Assembly: GCA_963775825.1 (NCBI GenBank)
Contig: CAVZKY010000061.1
Location: forward strand, 62,001 to 126,000
DNA length: 64,000 nt
Direction: 5' to 3'
Origin: Bog-532 sp963775825
Lineage (GTDB): Bacteria; Actinomycetota; Actinomycetes; Streptosporangiales; Streptosporangiaceae
Shown one piece after another: positions 34,598-43,439 of this stretch; the stretch's first letter is position 1, and each line of letters starts with the position of its first letter. Below the pieces are notes generated by a model, which was not told where the DNA came from, searched no databases, and worked only from the letters and a program-made list of their open reading frames with translations. Position numbers and translations under genes: made by a program.

Positions 34598-36259
34598 ATG
34601 TCAATCTCCGTGCTGGTGGCGATCGCAGGCGTGATGGTGGCGGCTGTGGGAACTGGCCTGCTTGGCGGGCGGTGCATCCGCAGCCCGGCGCCCAGCTTCA
34701 TCGCCTGGACGGCGGCCATGCTGGCCATCACGGTGGCGCTACTCGCGCAGAGCATCGGATTCGTCAGCGGCTTCGGGCCCGCGACATTCCGGGTCATTCA
34801 GATCAGCGCGCAGCTTGTGGCTCCGGTCAGACTGGCCTGGGGTCTGGTCGAGTTGGTGGCGCGGGGACCGGCCGCCCGCTTCGGGGCGCGGCTTGCCGCC
34901 GGCGGGCTGGTGGTCGTGGCCGGTGTGATCCTGGCCACGGATCCGCTCGCGGCGAGGCCGTTCGGTACCAGCTGGCCGCCGGCCGCCGTGCATTACCAGC
35001 TCATTCCGCGCTACGTGCTGATCGCGCTGGCTCTGGCCGCCTCCGTCACCGCTGTTGCGGCGGTGAGCCTGTGCGCGGCCCGGGCCCGCAGCCGGCCCGC
35101 GGGAAGATCGCCGCTGCCCGGGCCCGCGGCCATCGCGGCGGCCACCGTGGCCCTGGTGGCGCTGCGTTTCTCCCAGTCGGCCAACACGGCCTACCCGGCG
35201 CTGACGGCTGCCGCGGCCGGGCTGGTCTGGTTCGGTATGACGAGAGTCGACGGCGCGGTAATCGATGGCCCGGCGCCCGCGTCATCGCGGGCCGCCCGCG
35301 GGGCGGGGCGGACCGGCGTTGCCGGGCGGGATGCCTCGCCGCAGTCAGTCGGCGAACGGTCGGCCGGTGAATGGCCAGCCAGTGAAGGGCCGGCGGACCA
35401 GCGGCGCAGGGACCAGTGGAGCGAAGCGCAGCGGCTAACCGGGCCGGGTCCGGGCGGCCCAGATCCGGATGTCCTGGCCGGTGGTTATGCTCCTGGCTTG
35501 CGCGCGGACGCCCCGGTGAACGGGGCGCGACGCCGCGGCCGGGACCCTGGCCCGTACCGGCCGGGAACTCCCGGGGAGACCGCCGGGCCCGGCGGTCCCA
35601 GTGAGCCCGCTTCCGGACCGGGCCGGATTCCGGCTCCGACCGGCTCAGGTCCGGTGGCCCCGGCTCCCGGCGTCGTGAAACCGGTGGCCCCGCCGTACGG
35701 CCTGATCGCGGTCTACACGCTGCTGGAGGACCGAGTGGCAGACTTTGACCGGATCGCCGATCAGGCCGCCGAAGAGGTACGCACACAGGAGCCGGACACG
35801 CTGGTCTACGTGATCCACACCGTGCCGAAGGCCCCGATGCAGCGGATCTTCTATGAGATCTACCGCGACCGGGCCGCCTACGATCGGCATGAGCAGCAGG
35901 CGTACATCAAGCGGTTCGTCACCGCCAGGAGGCCTTACGTGCTCGCGACCAACGTGATCGAACTGCGGCTGAAGTACGCCAAGATTTCCCCGCTCGGGCA
36001 GGCCGGAGCGCAAGCCGGGCCGCAGCCGGCCGGAGCGGTGGGCGCAGCCGAGGCCAGTGGTGCCGGTCCGGCCGCGGCTACCTTTCCGGCGGGTGCGCCA
36101 GCGCAGGCCGGACCGCGGCCGCTGGGCCGCTCCCGGGCCGCGGGGAATCCGGACGGTGGTGCCAACCCCGTCGGCTGGGCCGATCCGCTCGCCGCGGCCC
36201 GCGGTCGCCGCCGGGAGCTTCCGGCATCACAGCGCCGGTACAGGGGGTCTGAGCCATGA
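34598..36259 (+). CDS. Multi-pass membrane protein fused to an ABM-type domain
   Basis: 553 residues. Residues 1-220 contain about seven membrane helices (for example 1-23, 34-55, 98-115, 133-158). A Pro/Gly/Ala-rich linker of about 140 residues follows. At about 365-460 there is an antibiotic-biosynthesis-monooxygenase fold: YGLIAVYTLLEDRVADFDRI, LVYVIHTVPKAPMQRIFYEI, YRDRAAYDRHEQQAYIKRFV. The end is Ala/Gly-rich. ABM domains bind small aromatics or heme-like ligands. The glutaredoxin gene overlaps its end by 4 nt. Function of the fusion is not known. Confidence 0.65.
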   Translation: MSISVLVAIAGVMVAAVGTGLLGGRCIRSPAPSFIAWTAAMLAITVALLAQSIGFVSGFGPATFRVIQISAQLVAPVRLAWGLVELVARGPAARFGARLAAGGLVVVAGVILATDPLAARPFGTSWPPAAVHYQLIPRYVLIALALAASVTAVAAVSLCAARARSRPAGRSPLPGPAAIAAATVALVALRFSQSANTAYPALTAAAAGLVWFGMTRVDGAVIDGPAPASSRAARGAGRTGVAGRDASPQSVGERSAGEWPASEGPADQRRRDQWSEAQRLTGPGPGGPDPDVLAGGYAPGLRADAPVNGARRRGRDPGPYRPGTPGETAGPGGPSEPASGPGRIPAPTGSGPVAPAPGVVKPVAPPYGLIAVYTLLEDRVADFDRIADQAAEEVRTQEPDTLVYVIHTVPKAPMQRIFYEIYRDRAAYDRHEQQAYIKRFVTARRPYVLATNVIELRLKYAKISPLGQAGAQAGPQPAGAVGAAEASGAGPAAATFPAGAPAQAGPRPLGRSRAAGNPDGGANPVGWADPLAAARGRRRELPASQRRYRGSEP

Positions 36260-36516
36260 CCGCACCGCAAGCGCCGGGCCGGACCCGGATCACCCTGCTC
36301 GGCAGGCCGGGCTGTCACCTGTGTGAGGACGCGCGCACGGTCATCGCCCGGGTTGCTGCTGACCTGGGGGTCGGCTGGGAGGAACGCGACATCACGGCGT
36401 CCAGCGAGGACCTGGCGGAGTACTGGGACAAGATCCCGGTGACGCTGGTCGACGGCGTGCAGCATGACTTCTGGCGGGTAAGCGAGGATCGGCTCCGGGC
36501 CGCCCTGCGGCACTGA
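36256..36516 (+). CDS. Glutaredoxin family protein
   Basis: 86 residues with the active-site loop LLGRPGCHLCEDARTV (Cys-His-Leu-Cys at about 20-23) and the cis-Pro in DKIPVTLVDG. DUF836-type glutaredoxins such as this occur in actinobacteria that use mycothiol and are thought to reduce small disulfides. Start overlaps the ABM fusion gene (ATGA). A Rex-controlled unit begins shortly after. Confidence 0.88.
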   Translation: MTAPQAPGRTRITLLGRPGCHLCEDARTVIARVAADLGVGWEERDITASSEDLAEYWDKIPVTLVDGVQHDFWRVSEDRLRAALRH

Positions 36517-36544
36517 CCTGCGGAGGCGGGCGGCAGGTCCCGAC

Positions 36545-36564
36545 TTTGTGCATCTATTCACAAA
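36545..36564 (+). promoter_or_regulatory. Rex operator (ROP) upstream of rex
   Basis: TTTGTG and CACAAA face each other over 8 nt, which is the TTGTG-N8-CACAA pattern of Rex sites. Each 10-bp half agrees with the other at 7 positions. It lies 141 nt upstream of the rex start, so Rex probably represses its own operon and the hem genes when NADH is low. Confidence 0.85.
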
Positions 36565-36705
36565 GGCGTACCTTGGAAGGGGAGACGCCACGACGACCGC
36601 CGCCCCCTCTCGCGCAGTCGGCTGGCGCCTCCAAGCCCACCTGGCGGGCCAGACCGGTCATCGCCGCCATGGCCCGCCACACGTCGATCCCCCGAGGAGC
36701 GCCGC

Positions 36706-37511
36706 ATGTCCCGTGACCGCCTGCCCGAACCCGATCCCGACGATCTCGTAGGCCCCGGCGGCCGTCTGCCCGAGGACCGCCCAGCTGGTGACCGGCTGCC
36801 CGAAGCGACGGTCTCCCGGCTTCCCGTCTACCTCCGGGTGCTGACCGGTATGGCCGAGCGCGGTGTGGTTACCGTGTCCAGCGATCAGCTGGCGACCGGG
36901 CCGGCGTGAACTCGGCCAAGCTCCGCAAGGATCTGTCGCATCTCGGCTCGTACGGCATCAGGGGCGTCGGTTACGACGTCGAGTATCTCATCTATCAGGT
37001 ATCGCGCGCCCTCGGCTTGACCCAGGACTGGCCCGTGGTCATCGTCGGCGCCGGAAACCTTGGCCGCGCCCTGGCCAACTACGGTGGCTTCGCCACCCGG
37101 GGTTTCCGGATCGCGGCTCTGCTGGATTGCGATCCGGCCATCGTCGGGACCCGCATCGGGCGGCTGGCCGTCCGGCACTGCGACGAGCTCGAAGACGTCG
37201 TGACCCGGCAAAAGGTGGCGATCGGCGTGATTGCCGCGCCCGCCGGTTCGGCTCAGGCCGTGTGCGATCGCCTCGTCGGGGCAGGGGTCACCAGCATTCT
37301 GAACTTTGCGCCGGTCGTTCTTAATGTGGCGGATGGCGTTGACGTGCGTAAGGTTGATCTGTCGATAGAACTGCAAATCCTCGCGTTCCACGCGCAGCGA
37401 CGATCGGTGGAGCGAAACGGGCGTATCACCCGGAGCGCGCTGCGTACCGTATCTGAGGAAGCCGAGCGGTTTCCGGCGGCGGCCGCGGCCAAATCAGCGG
37501 CAGAAGCGTAG
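36706..37511 (+). pseudogene. rex: Redox-sensing repressor Rex, frameshifted
   Basis: From ATG 36706 (GAGGAG upstream) the first frame holds the winged helix (ATVSRLPVYLRVLTGMAERG, VTVSSDQLATGPA) and then meets TGA at 36907. The adjacent frame from 36906 continues without gap: VNSAKLRKDLSHLGSYGIRG, the Rossmann motif VIVGAGNLGRALANYGG, and the C-terminal domain-swap helix. One missing base in GGGCCGGCGTG (36898-36908) explains it. Rex senses NADH/NAD+. In the intact form it would be about 268 residues. Most likely an assembly indel. hemA follows 11 nt later. Confidence 0.92.
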
Positions 37512-37522
37512 GCGGTAGTCAG

Positions 37523-38884
37523 GTGAGTGTGCTCGTGGTCGGGATGAGCCACAAGAGTGCGCCGGTCCCGGTTCTCGAGCGTGCCGCGCTCAGCGCGGAC
37601 GCGCTCCCGAAGCTGCTCAGAGACCTATTTCAGGCTGGCGATGTGGCGGGAACCTTTGTCATCTCCACCTGCAACCGGGTGGAGATCTACGCGGATGTGA
37701 ACCGGTTCCACGGGAGCGTGGCCGCCGTCTGCGAGCTGTTCTCCCGTTACTCGGGCATCGTCACCTCCGAGCTGACCGGGCACCTCTATGTCCACTACGA
37801 GGAGGGCGCCGTCAAGCACCTGCTCGCGGTCACGGCCGGGCTGGACTCCATGGTGGTCGGCGAGCCCCAGATTCTCGGCCAGGTCCGTGCCGCGCTTAAC
37901 GTCGCCCGGGAGAACGGGACGCTGGGCCGGGTGCTCGGCGACGTGGGCTCGGCCGCCCTGCGTGCGGGCAAGCGTGCGCACGCGGAAACCGGGATCGACC
38001 GGACCGGGGCCAGCCTGATCAGCGTGGGGTTCGAGATGGCGGCCAGTGTGCTGGGCCGCTCGTCCGTGCAGGGTCAGCGTGTGCTCGTGGTCGGAGCCGG
38101 TTCCATGAGCTCGCTCGCCGCGGCCAGCGCGAGCCGGTCCGGCGCGGCCCGCGTCACCGTCGCGAACCGCACCCGGCGGCACGCCGAGCGCCTCGCCGCA
38201 TCGGTCGGCGGCGGCACGGCCGACCTGGCTGAGCTGCCACAGGCGATCGCCGCGGCCAACGTGGTCGTCTCCTGCACGGGAGCGTCCGGGCTGGTTATCA
38301 CCGCCGCCGCCGTCCAGTCCGCGCTGGCCCGGCGCACCGCAGGCGCCGACGCCGGGACCGGATCGGGTCATCCGCTGGTGTTCCTCGATCTGGCTATGCC
38401 CCGCGACGTCGACACGCGGGTGGCCACGCTGCCGGGCGTCACCGTCATCGGGATGGAGGAGCTGGCCGCCGCGGGGCGTTCCGCGACGGCGCTGGCGAGC
38501 GTGGCCGACGAAGTGGCCGCCGTCCGGACGATCGTCGCGGAAGAATTCAGCGCCTACCGGGCCGCTGCGCACGCCGTCCAGGTGACGCCGACCGTCGTGG
38601 CGCTGCGGGCCAAGGCCGCGGAAGTGGTCGATGCCGAGCTGGCCCGGCTGACCGGGCGGCTGCAGGGCGTCGACGGACTTGACGGCCGGGCGCTGGATGA
38701 AATAGCCCGCGCGGTGCGCCGAGTGGTAGACAAGCTCTTGCACGCACCGACGGTGCGCGTCAAGGAGCTCGCCGGCTCGCCGCGGGGGGACGGGTACGAC
38801 GAGGCACTGCGGGTTCTTTTCGATCTTGATCCGCGGACCGTTGAGGCGGTTACCTCCGCGGAATCCGGAGTCGGCAGATGCTGA
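37523..38884 (+). CDS. hemA: Glutamyl-tRNA reductase
   Basis: 453 residues from GTG 37523. Catalytic Cys50 is in VISTCNRVEIYA. Other motifs: GLDSMVVGEPQILGQVR, the NADPH site LVVGAGSMSSLAA and the dimer helix near the end. It makes glutamate-1-semialdehyde, the first committed step of the C5 heme route. The member of the Rex-governed operon closest to rex, as in Streptomyces. hemC starts 45 nt later with a good ribosome site. Confidence 0.95.
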   Translation: MSVLVVGMSHKSAPVPVLERAALSADALPKLLRDLFQAGDVAGTFVISTCNRVEIYADVNRFHGSVAAVCELFSRYSGIVTSELTGHLYVHYEEGAVKHLLAVTAGLDSMVVGEPQILGQVRAALNVARENGTLGRVLGDVGSAALRAGKRAHAETGIDRTGASLISVGFEMAASVLGRSSVQGQRVLVVGAGSMSSLAAASASRSGAARVTVANRTRRHAERLAASVGGGTADLAELPQAIAAANVVVSCTGASGLVITAAAVQSALARRTAGADAGTGSGHPLVFLDLAMPRDVDTRVATLPGVTVIGMEELAAAGRSATALASVADEVAAVRTIVAEEFSAYRAAAHAVQVTPTVVALRAKAAEVVDAELARLTGRLQGVDGLDGRALDEIARAVRRVVDKLLHAPTVRVKELAGSPRGDGYDEALRVLFDLDPRTVEAVTSAESGVGRC

Positions 38885-38929
38885 CCATACCCAGCTGCCT
38901 TCGCCGTCGGCAGCGGAGGGGAACAGCGA

Positions 38930-39877
38930 ATGAGCGTGCCCGCCGTGCTGCGGCTCGGCACCCGCAAGAGCCCCATGGCCATGGCGCAGTCCAGCCTCGT
39001 CGCCGCCGCGATCACGGCCCGTACCGGGTGCCGAGTCGAGCTGGTCGGAGTCACCACTCACGGCGACGTGAGCCAGGCTCAGCTGGCCCAGATCGGGGGG
39101 ACCGGCGTCTTCGTCAGCGCGCTGCGTGACCGGCTCCTTGGCGGCGACGTCGACCTGGCTGTGCACTCACTCAAGGACCTGCCGACCGGCCAGCCGGAGC
39201 AGATCGTCCTGGCCGCCATTCCGCAGCGGGATGACCCGCGCGACGCGCTGGTGACCCGGGACGGCGCTAAGCTCGCGGACCTGCAGGCCGGCGCCACCAT
39301 CGGCACCGGTTCCCCGCGCCGGGCGGCGCAGCTGACGCTGCTCAGGAAGGACATCCGGTGCGTCCCGATCCGGGGCAACGCGGATACCCGGCTGGGCAAG
39401 GTCGGTGCCGGGGATCTCGACGCCGTGGTGCTGGCCGTCGCGGGCCTGGCCCGGATCGGGCGCCTGGAGGCGGCCAGCGAGGTCTTCGAGCCCGACGACA
39501 TGCTCCCCGCGCCCGGGCAGGGCGCCCTCGCGGTGGAGTGCCGCGCTGATGACTCCGGCCTCGCCGAGCTGCTTGGCGCCGTGGATGATCCGCTCAGCCG
39601 TGCGGCCGTCACCGCCGAGCGGGCCGTGCTGGCCTTCCTGGAGGCAGGCTGCAGCGCGCCCATCGGGGCCTATGCGGCCGGGACGGCAGAGCACCTGCAT
39701 CTGCACGCGGCGGTCATCGCCGCGGACGGCCGTCAGGTGCTGCGTGCGCGGGGGGATGGCAGGCCCGCTGCGGCCGCGCGGCTCGGCGGGGACATCGCGG
39801 CACGATTGCTGCGGGACGGCGCGGGCAGTCTGATGAGCGTGCCCCAGGTTCGGACGATGAACGGGAAAGATGCATAG
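38930..39877 (+). CDS. hemC: Hydroxymethylbilane synthase (porphobilinogen deaminase)
   Basis: 315 residues. The cofactor-attaching Cys241 is in FLEAGCSAPIGAY. Substrate-binding Arg and Asp occur in GTGSPRRAAQL, IRGNADTRLGKV, VHSLKDLPT. It polymerises four porphobilinogens to hydroxymethylbilane. GGAGGGGAA before ATG 38930. The stop TAG shares its last base with the GTG of the next gene. Confidence 0.95.
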   Translation: MSVPAVLRLGTRKSPMAMAQSSLVAAAITARTGCRVELVGVTTHGDVSQAQLAQIGGTGVFVSALRDRLLGGDVDLAVHSLKDLPTGQPEQIVLAAIPQRDDPRDALVTRDGAKLADLQAGATIGTGSPRRAAQLTLLRKDIRCVPIRGNADTRLGKVGAGDLDAVVLAVAGLARIGRLEAASEVFEPDDMLPAPGQGALAVECRADDSGLAELLGAVDDPLSRAAVTAERAVLAFLEAGCSAPIGAYAAGTAEHLHLHAAVIAADGRQVLRARGDGRPAAAARLGGDIAARLLRDGAGSLMSVPQVRTMNGKDA

Positions 39878-41476
39878 TGGACGTCACCCCCAGTACCTCC
39901 CTGCCACCCGGCGATGCGCCGGCGCCGATCGGCCGTGTCGCGCTGGTCGGTGCGGGACCCGGAGACGAGGGGCTGCTGACCCTACGCGGCGCCCAGCTCA
40001 TCGGCCAGCGCCGGCCTGGTGGTCGCCAGCCGCGAGCCCGGGACCCGGATCCGGCAGCTCCTGAGCCCCGGCGCGGAGCTCGTCATCACGGCCGAGGGTA
40101 CCGGCGCGGAGCCCGACCTGATCGCGGCCGCTCAGGCCGGGGGTCTGGTGGTCCGGCTCTACGACGGTGACCCGCTGCTGGACGGTGGCGCGGATGACGC
40201 GCTGGCGCTCGCGGCGGCCGGCGCGGCGTTCGAGGTCGTGCCGGGCGTCCCGGCTGCGACCGCGGTTCCCGCCTACGCCGGCATCCCGATCGGGGGCGAA
40301 GGCGTTGACGTGCGGGTCATCCAGGCCGCGGACGCCAGCCGCGTAGTGTTCGGCCCCGGGACGCTCGTGGTCCTCGGCGCCGAAGCCGGTCCCGCCGACC
40401 TCGGCAAGATGCTCATCGCCGCAGGCTGGCCAGAGACGACGCCGTTCGCCATCACCTGGGACGGGACGACCACCGCGCAGCGCACGGTCGCCTCCAGCCT
40501 GGGCCGTATCGCCGCGGACCTGAAGGCCGCCGGGGTGAGCCTGCTCAACGCGGGCCACGCCGTGGCCGTGATCGGTGACGCGGTGGAGGCCCAGCCGCGC
40601 CTGTCCTGGTACGAGACCAAGCCGCTCTTCGGCTGGCGCGTCCTTGTCCCACGGACCAAGGCCGACGCCGCGGCCGTCTCCGAGCGGCTCCGCGAGCAGG
40701 GTGCCGTCCCGGAGGAAGTTCCCACCATCGCGGTGGAGCCACCCCGGACGCCACAGCAGATGGACCGTGCGGTGCGCGGGCTCGTCACCGGCCGTTACCA
40801 GTGGGTCGCCTTCACGTCGGTCAACGCGGTCCGTGCTATCCGGGAGAAGTTCGAGGACTACGGCCTCGACGCGCGGGCGTTCGCCGGCGTCAAGGTGGCC
40901 GCGGTCGGTGAGCAGACCGCCGCGGCGTTGAAGGAATTCGGGATATCGCCGGATCTCATCCCGGAGGGCGAGCAGTCGGGAGAGGGCCTCGCGGCCGCGT
41001 GGCCGCCCTACGACGACGTACTCGACCCCATCAATCGGGTCCTGCTGCCGCGCGCCGACATTGCCACCGAGCACCTGGTCGCACGGCTCACCGAACTCGG
41101 CTGGGAGGCGGAGGACGTCACCGCCTACCGCACCGTCCGGGCCGCGCCGCCGCCCGCGCCGATCCGCGAGGCCATCAAGGGCGGTGGCTTCGACGCGGTG
41201 CTGTTCACCTCGTCTTCCACCGTGCGGAATCTGGTCGGGATCGCCGGCAAACCGCACGCGGTCACGGTGATCGCGGTGATCGGCCCGCAGACGGCCAAGA
41301 CCGCGGCGGAGTTCGGGCTGCGGGTCGACGTCATAGCCCCGAACCCGTCGATGGCCGCGCTCGTCGAAGCCCTCGCCGGCTACGGGGCCAGCCAGCGGGC
41401 CGCCGCCGTCGAGGCCGGTGAACCGCTCCGGCGGCCCAGCGAGCGGCGGCGGGGGGCTCGTAAGCGCCTCCGGTAA
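39877..41476 (+). pseudogene. hemD: Uroporphyrinogen-III methyltransferase/synthase fusion (CobA-HemD), frameshifted
   Basis: The first frame gives the SUMT start, GRVALVGAGPGDEGLLTLRG and AQLIGQ. At about 40006-40012 an extra base in CAGCGCCGG moves the reading to the next frame, which continues ASREPGTRIRQLLSPGAELV and the SUMT middle (VPAATAVPAYAGIPI, PFAITWDGTTTAQRT). From about 40610 it becomes HemD: FGWRVLVPRTKADAAAVSER, YQWVAFTSVNAVRAIREKF, VLFTSSSTVRNLVGIAG. The product closes the tetrapyrrole ring (HemD) and methylates it toward siroheme/B12 (CobA). Essential; the break is probably an error. Confidence 0.9.
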
Positions 41477-41523
41477 GGCCGCACGTCAAGCAATGGCCCG
41501 GCACCTCAGCTAGGGAGTGGCAC

Positions 41524-42467
41524 GTGAACGCAGGGTTCCCCGCAGTCCGGCCGCGAAGGCTACGGCGTACAGCGGCACTGCGCAATCTGGTCGCGCAGAC
41601 CGCCGTCCGGCCTGCCGACCTGGTGCTGCCCATGTTCGCCAAGGAGGGCATCGCTGAGCCTCAGCCGATCGGCTCCATGCCGGGTGTCGTTCAGCACACC
41701 CGGGACAGCCTGCGGAAGGCGGCCGTCGAGGCGGTGGGCGCGGGTGTGGGCGGCCTCATCCTGTTCGGCATTCCCGCCGCGAAGGACGGGCGGGGCTCAG
41801 CCGCCGACGACCCGGCCGGCATCGTCCAGCTCGCGCTGCAGGACCTGTCCGCTGAGGTGGGCGACGCCACGGTGCTCATGGCCGATCTGTGCCTGGATGA
41901 GTACACCGATCACGGCCACTGCGGCCTGCTCACGCCCGCCGGGGAGGTGGACAACGATTCCACCCTGGAGCGCTATGCGGCGATCGCGGTGGCGCAGGCG
42001 TCCGCCGGTGCTCATGTGGTCGCACCCAGCGGGATGATGGACGGGCAGGTAGCCGCGATCCGCTCGGCCCTGGACGGGCCGGCTTCGCCGAGGTGGCCAT
42101 CTGCGCTTACTCCGCCAAATACGCGTCCGGCTTCTACGGCCCCTTCCGCGATGCCGCCGAGTGCGCGCCCCAGTTCGGTGACCGCGCCGCGTACCAGCAG
42201 GATCCGCCCGGTTCTGACGAGGCGCTGCGCGAGGTACTGCTCGACATCGACGAGGGCGCGGACATGGTCATGGTGAAGCCCGCGCTGCCCTACCTGGACA
42301 TCATCAGCCGGGTCGCCGCCACCGTCCACGTGCCCGTCGCGGCCTACCAGGTGAGTGGCGAGTACGCCATGGTGGAGGCGGCCGCGGCGCACGGATGGCT
42401 GGACCGGGACCGGATCATCATGGAGACGCTTACCGGGATCCGCCGGGCCGAGCCGGCATCATCCTGA
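41524..42467 (+). pseudogene. hemB: Delta-aminolevulinic acid dehydratase, frameshifted
   Basis: The first frame from GTG 41524 holds LVLPMFAKEG, ADLCLDEYTDHGHCG and PSGMMDGQVAAIRSALDG. At 42076-42082 one G is missing from what should read GACGGGGCC, and the adjacent frame carries on: AICAYSAKYASGFYGPFRDA (first catalytic Lys) and MVMVKPALPYLDII (Schiff-base Lys), then ITETLTGI-like end METLTGIRRAEP. It condenses two ALA to porphobilinogen. About 314 residues when joined. Loss would make the cell heme-less, so an assembly indel is likely. Confidence 0.93.
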
Positions 42468-42761
42468 CCTACTGGGCCGCCGAAGTGGCCCGCCGCCTGC
42501 GGTAGCCGGCGCATCGTCGCTCCCCTCGGTCACGGGCAGTTAACGTCGGCTGGGCACGAACCGGGTTCCTGCGGCAATATGCCAAACGGGCTGTTGGCTG
42601 TGCTCTACGATGGGTGACGCCGCCGCTGGGAATGCCCCGCACACCCTCGTCCGGCACCTTTCTGGCCCGGCACGCTGGGGTGCGTTCTCCCGGACCCGTG
42701 GCCGGAAACATCGATACGGAGCGCCGGCGGTGCGGTCGGGGCTCCAGGTAGGAGCTGCCCG

Positions 42762-43439
42762 ATGGTCGATGTCGTCAAGCGCCGTAGCCGTCGGAAGGCG
42801 GCGATGCGTGGCGACCGGCGCGATCCACTCGGGCAGGCGGCGAAGAACTACGCGGCGCTGGGCTGGCCCGTCTGTGTCGGGGCTCATCTCCCGGCCGACG
42901 GCCTGAAGACCGGCCGGGCCTGCTCGTGCGACCGGGTAGGCTGCCCGGCGCCGGGCGCGCACCCCGTGTCCCCGACCTGGCAGATGCAGGCCACGGTCGA
43001 CTCCGGCATCATCGGGCAATGGTGGGCGGCCCGGCCGGAAGCGAGCGTCATGCTGGTCACCGGGCGGGTCTTCGACGTGCTCGACGTCCCGGCCGTGGTG
43101 GGCTCGGCCGCGCTGGCCCGGATCGAGGAAACCGGCATCGCCGCCGGCCCAGTGGCGGAGTCCGGCGGCCGCACCCTGTTCTTCGTCACGACCCGCGGGG
43201 CGCCGGTCGACGAGGACGAGTGGTGGTCCTGCCGGCTGGACTGTGAGCCGGAGAACATCACCAGCCGGGGCAGCCTGCGCTGGCACTGCCGGGACAGCTA
43301 TGTCCTCGCCCCGCCGTCGGCCGGAGGGACGGGCGGGCCGGCCCGGTGGGTACGTGACCCGGCTGACCAGTCGCTGCCGGACCCGCTTAGGCTGCTGGAG
43401 TTCCTGGTCGACGCGTGCGAGGAGGCTGGTCTGTCGTGA
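42762..43439 (+). CDS. Prim-Pol-like (AEP fold) protein inside the heme region
   Basis: 225 residues with GGAG 8 nt before ATG 42762. N-terminal: GQAAKNYAALGWPVCVGAHL and a Cys pair CSCDRVGCPAPGAHP, then WWAARPEASVMLVTG. This is the layout of the bifunctional primase/polymerase domain. However the acidic pair is VFDVLDVPA, where Prim-Pols have D-x-D; the second Asp appears to be Pro. It overlaps hemL (GTGA). No helicase or phage gene is near. Probably inactive as a primase; true job unknown. Confidence 0.7.
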   Translation: MVDVVKRRSRRKAAMRGDRRDPLGQAAKNYAALGWPVCVGAHLPADGLKTGRACSCDRVGCPAPGAHPVSPTWQMQATVDSGIIGQWWAARPEASVMLVTGRVFDVLDVPAVVGSAALARIEETGIAAGPVAESGGRTLFFVTTRGAPVDEDEWWSCRLDCEPENITSRGSLRWHCRDSYVLAPPSAGGTGGPARWVRDPADQSLPDPLRLLEFLVDACEEAGLS

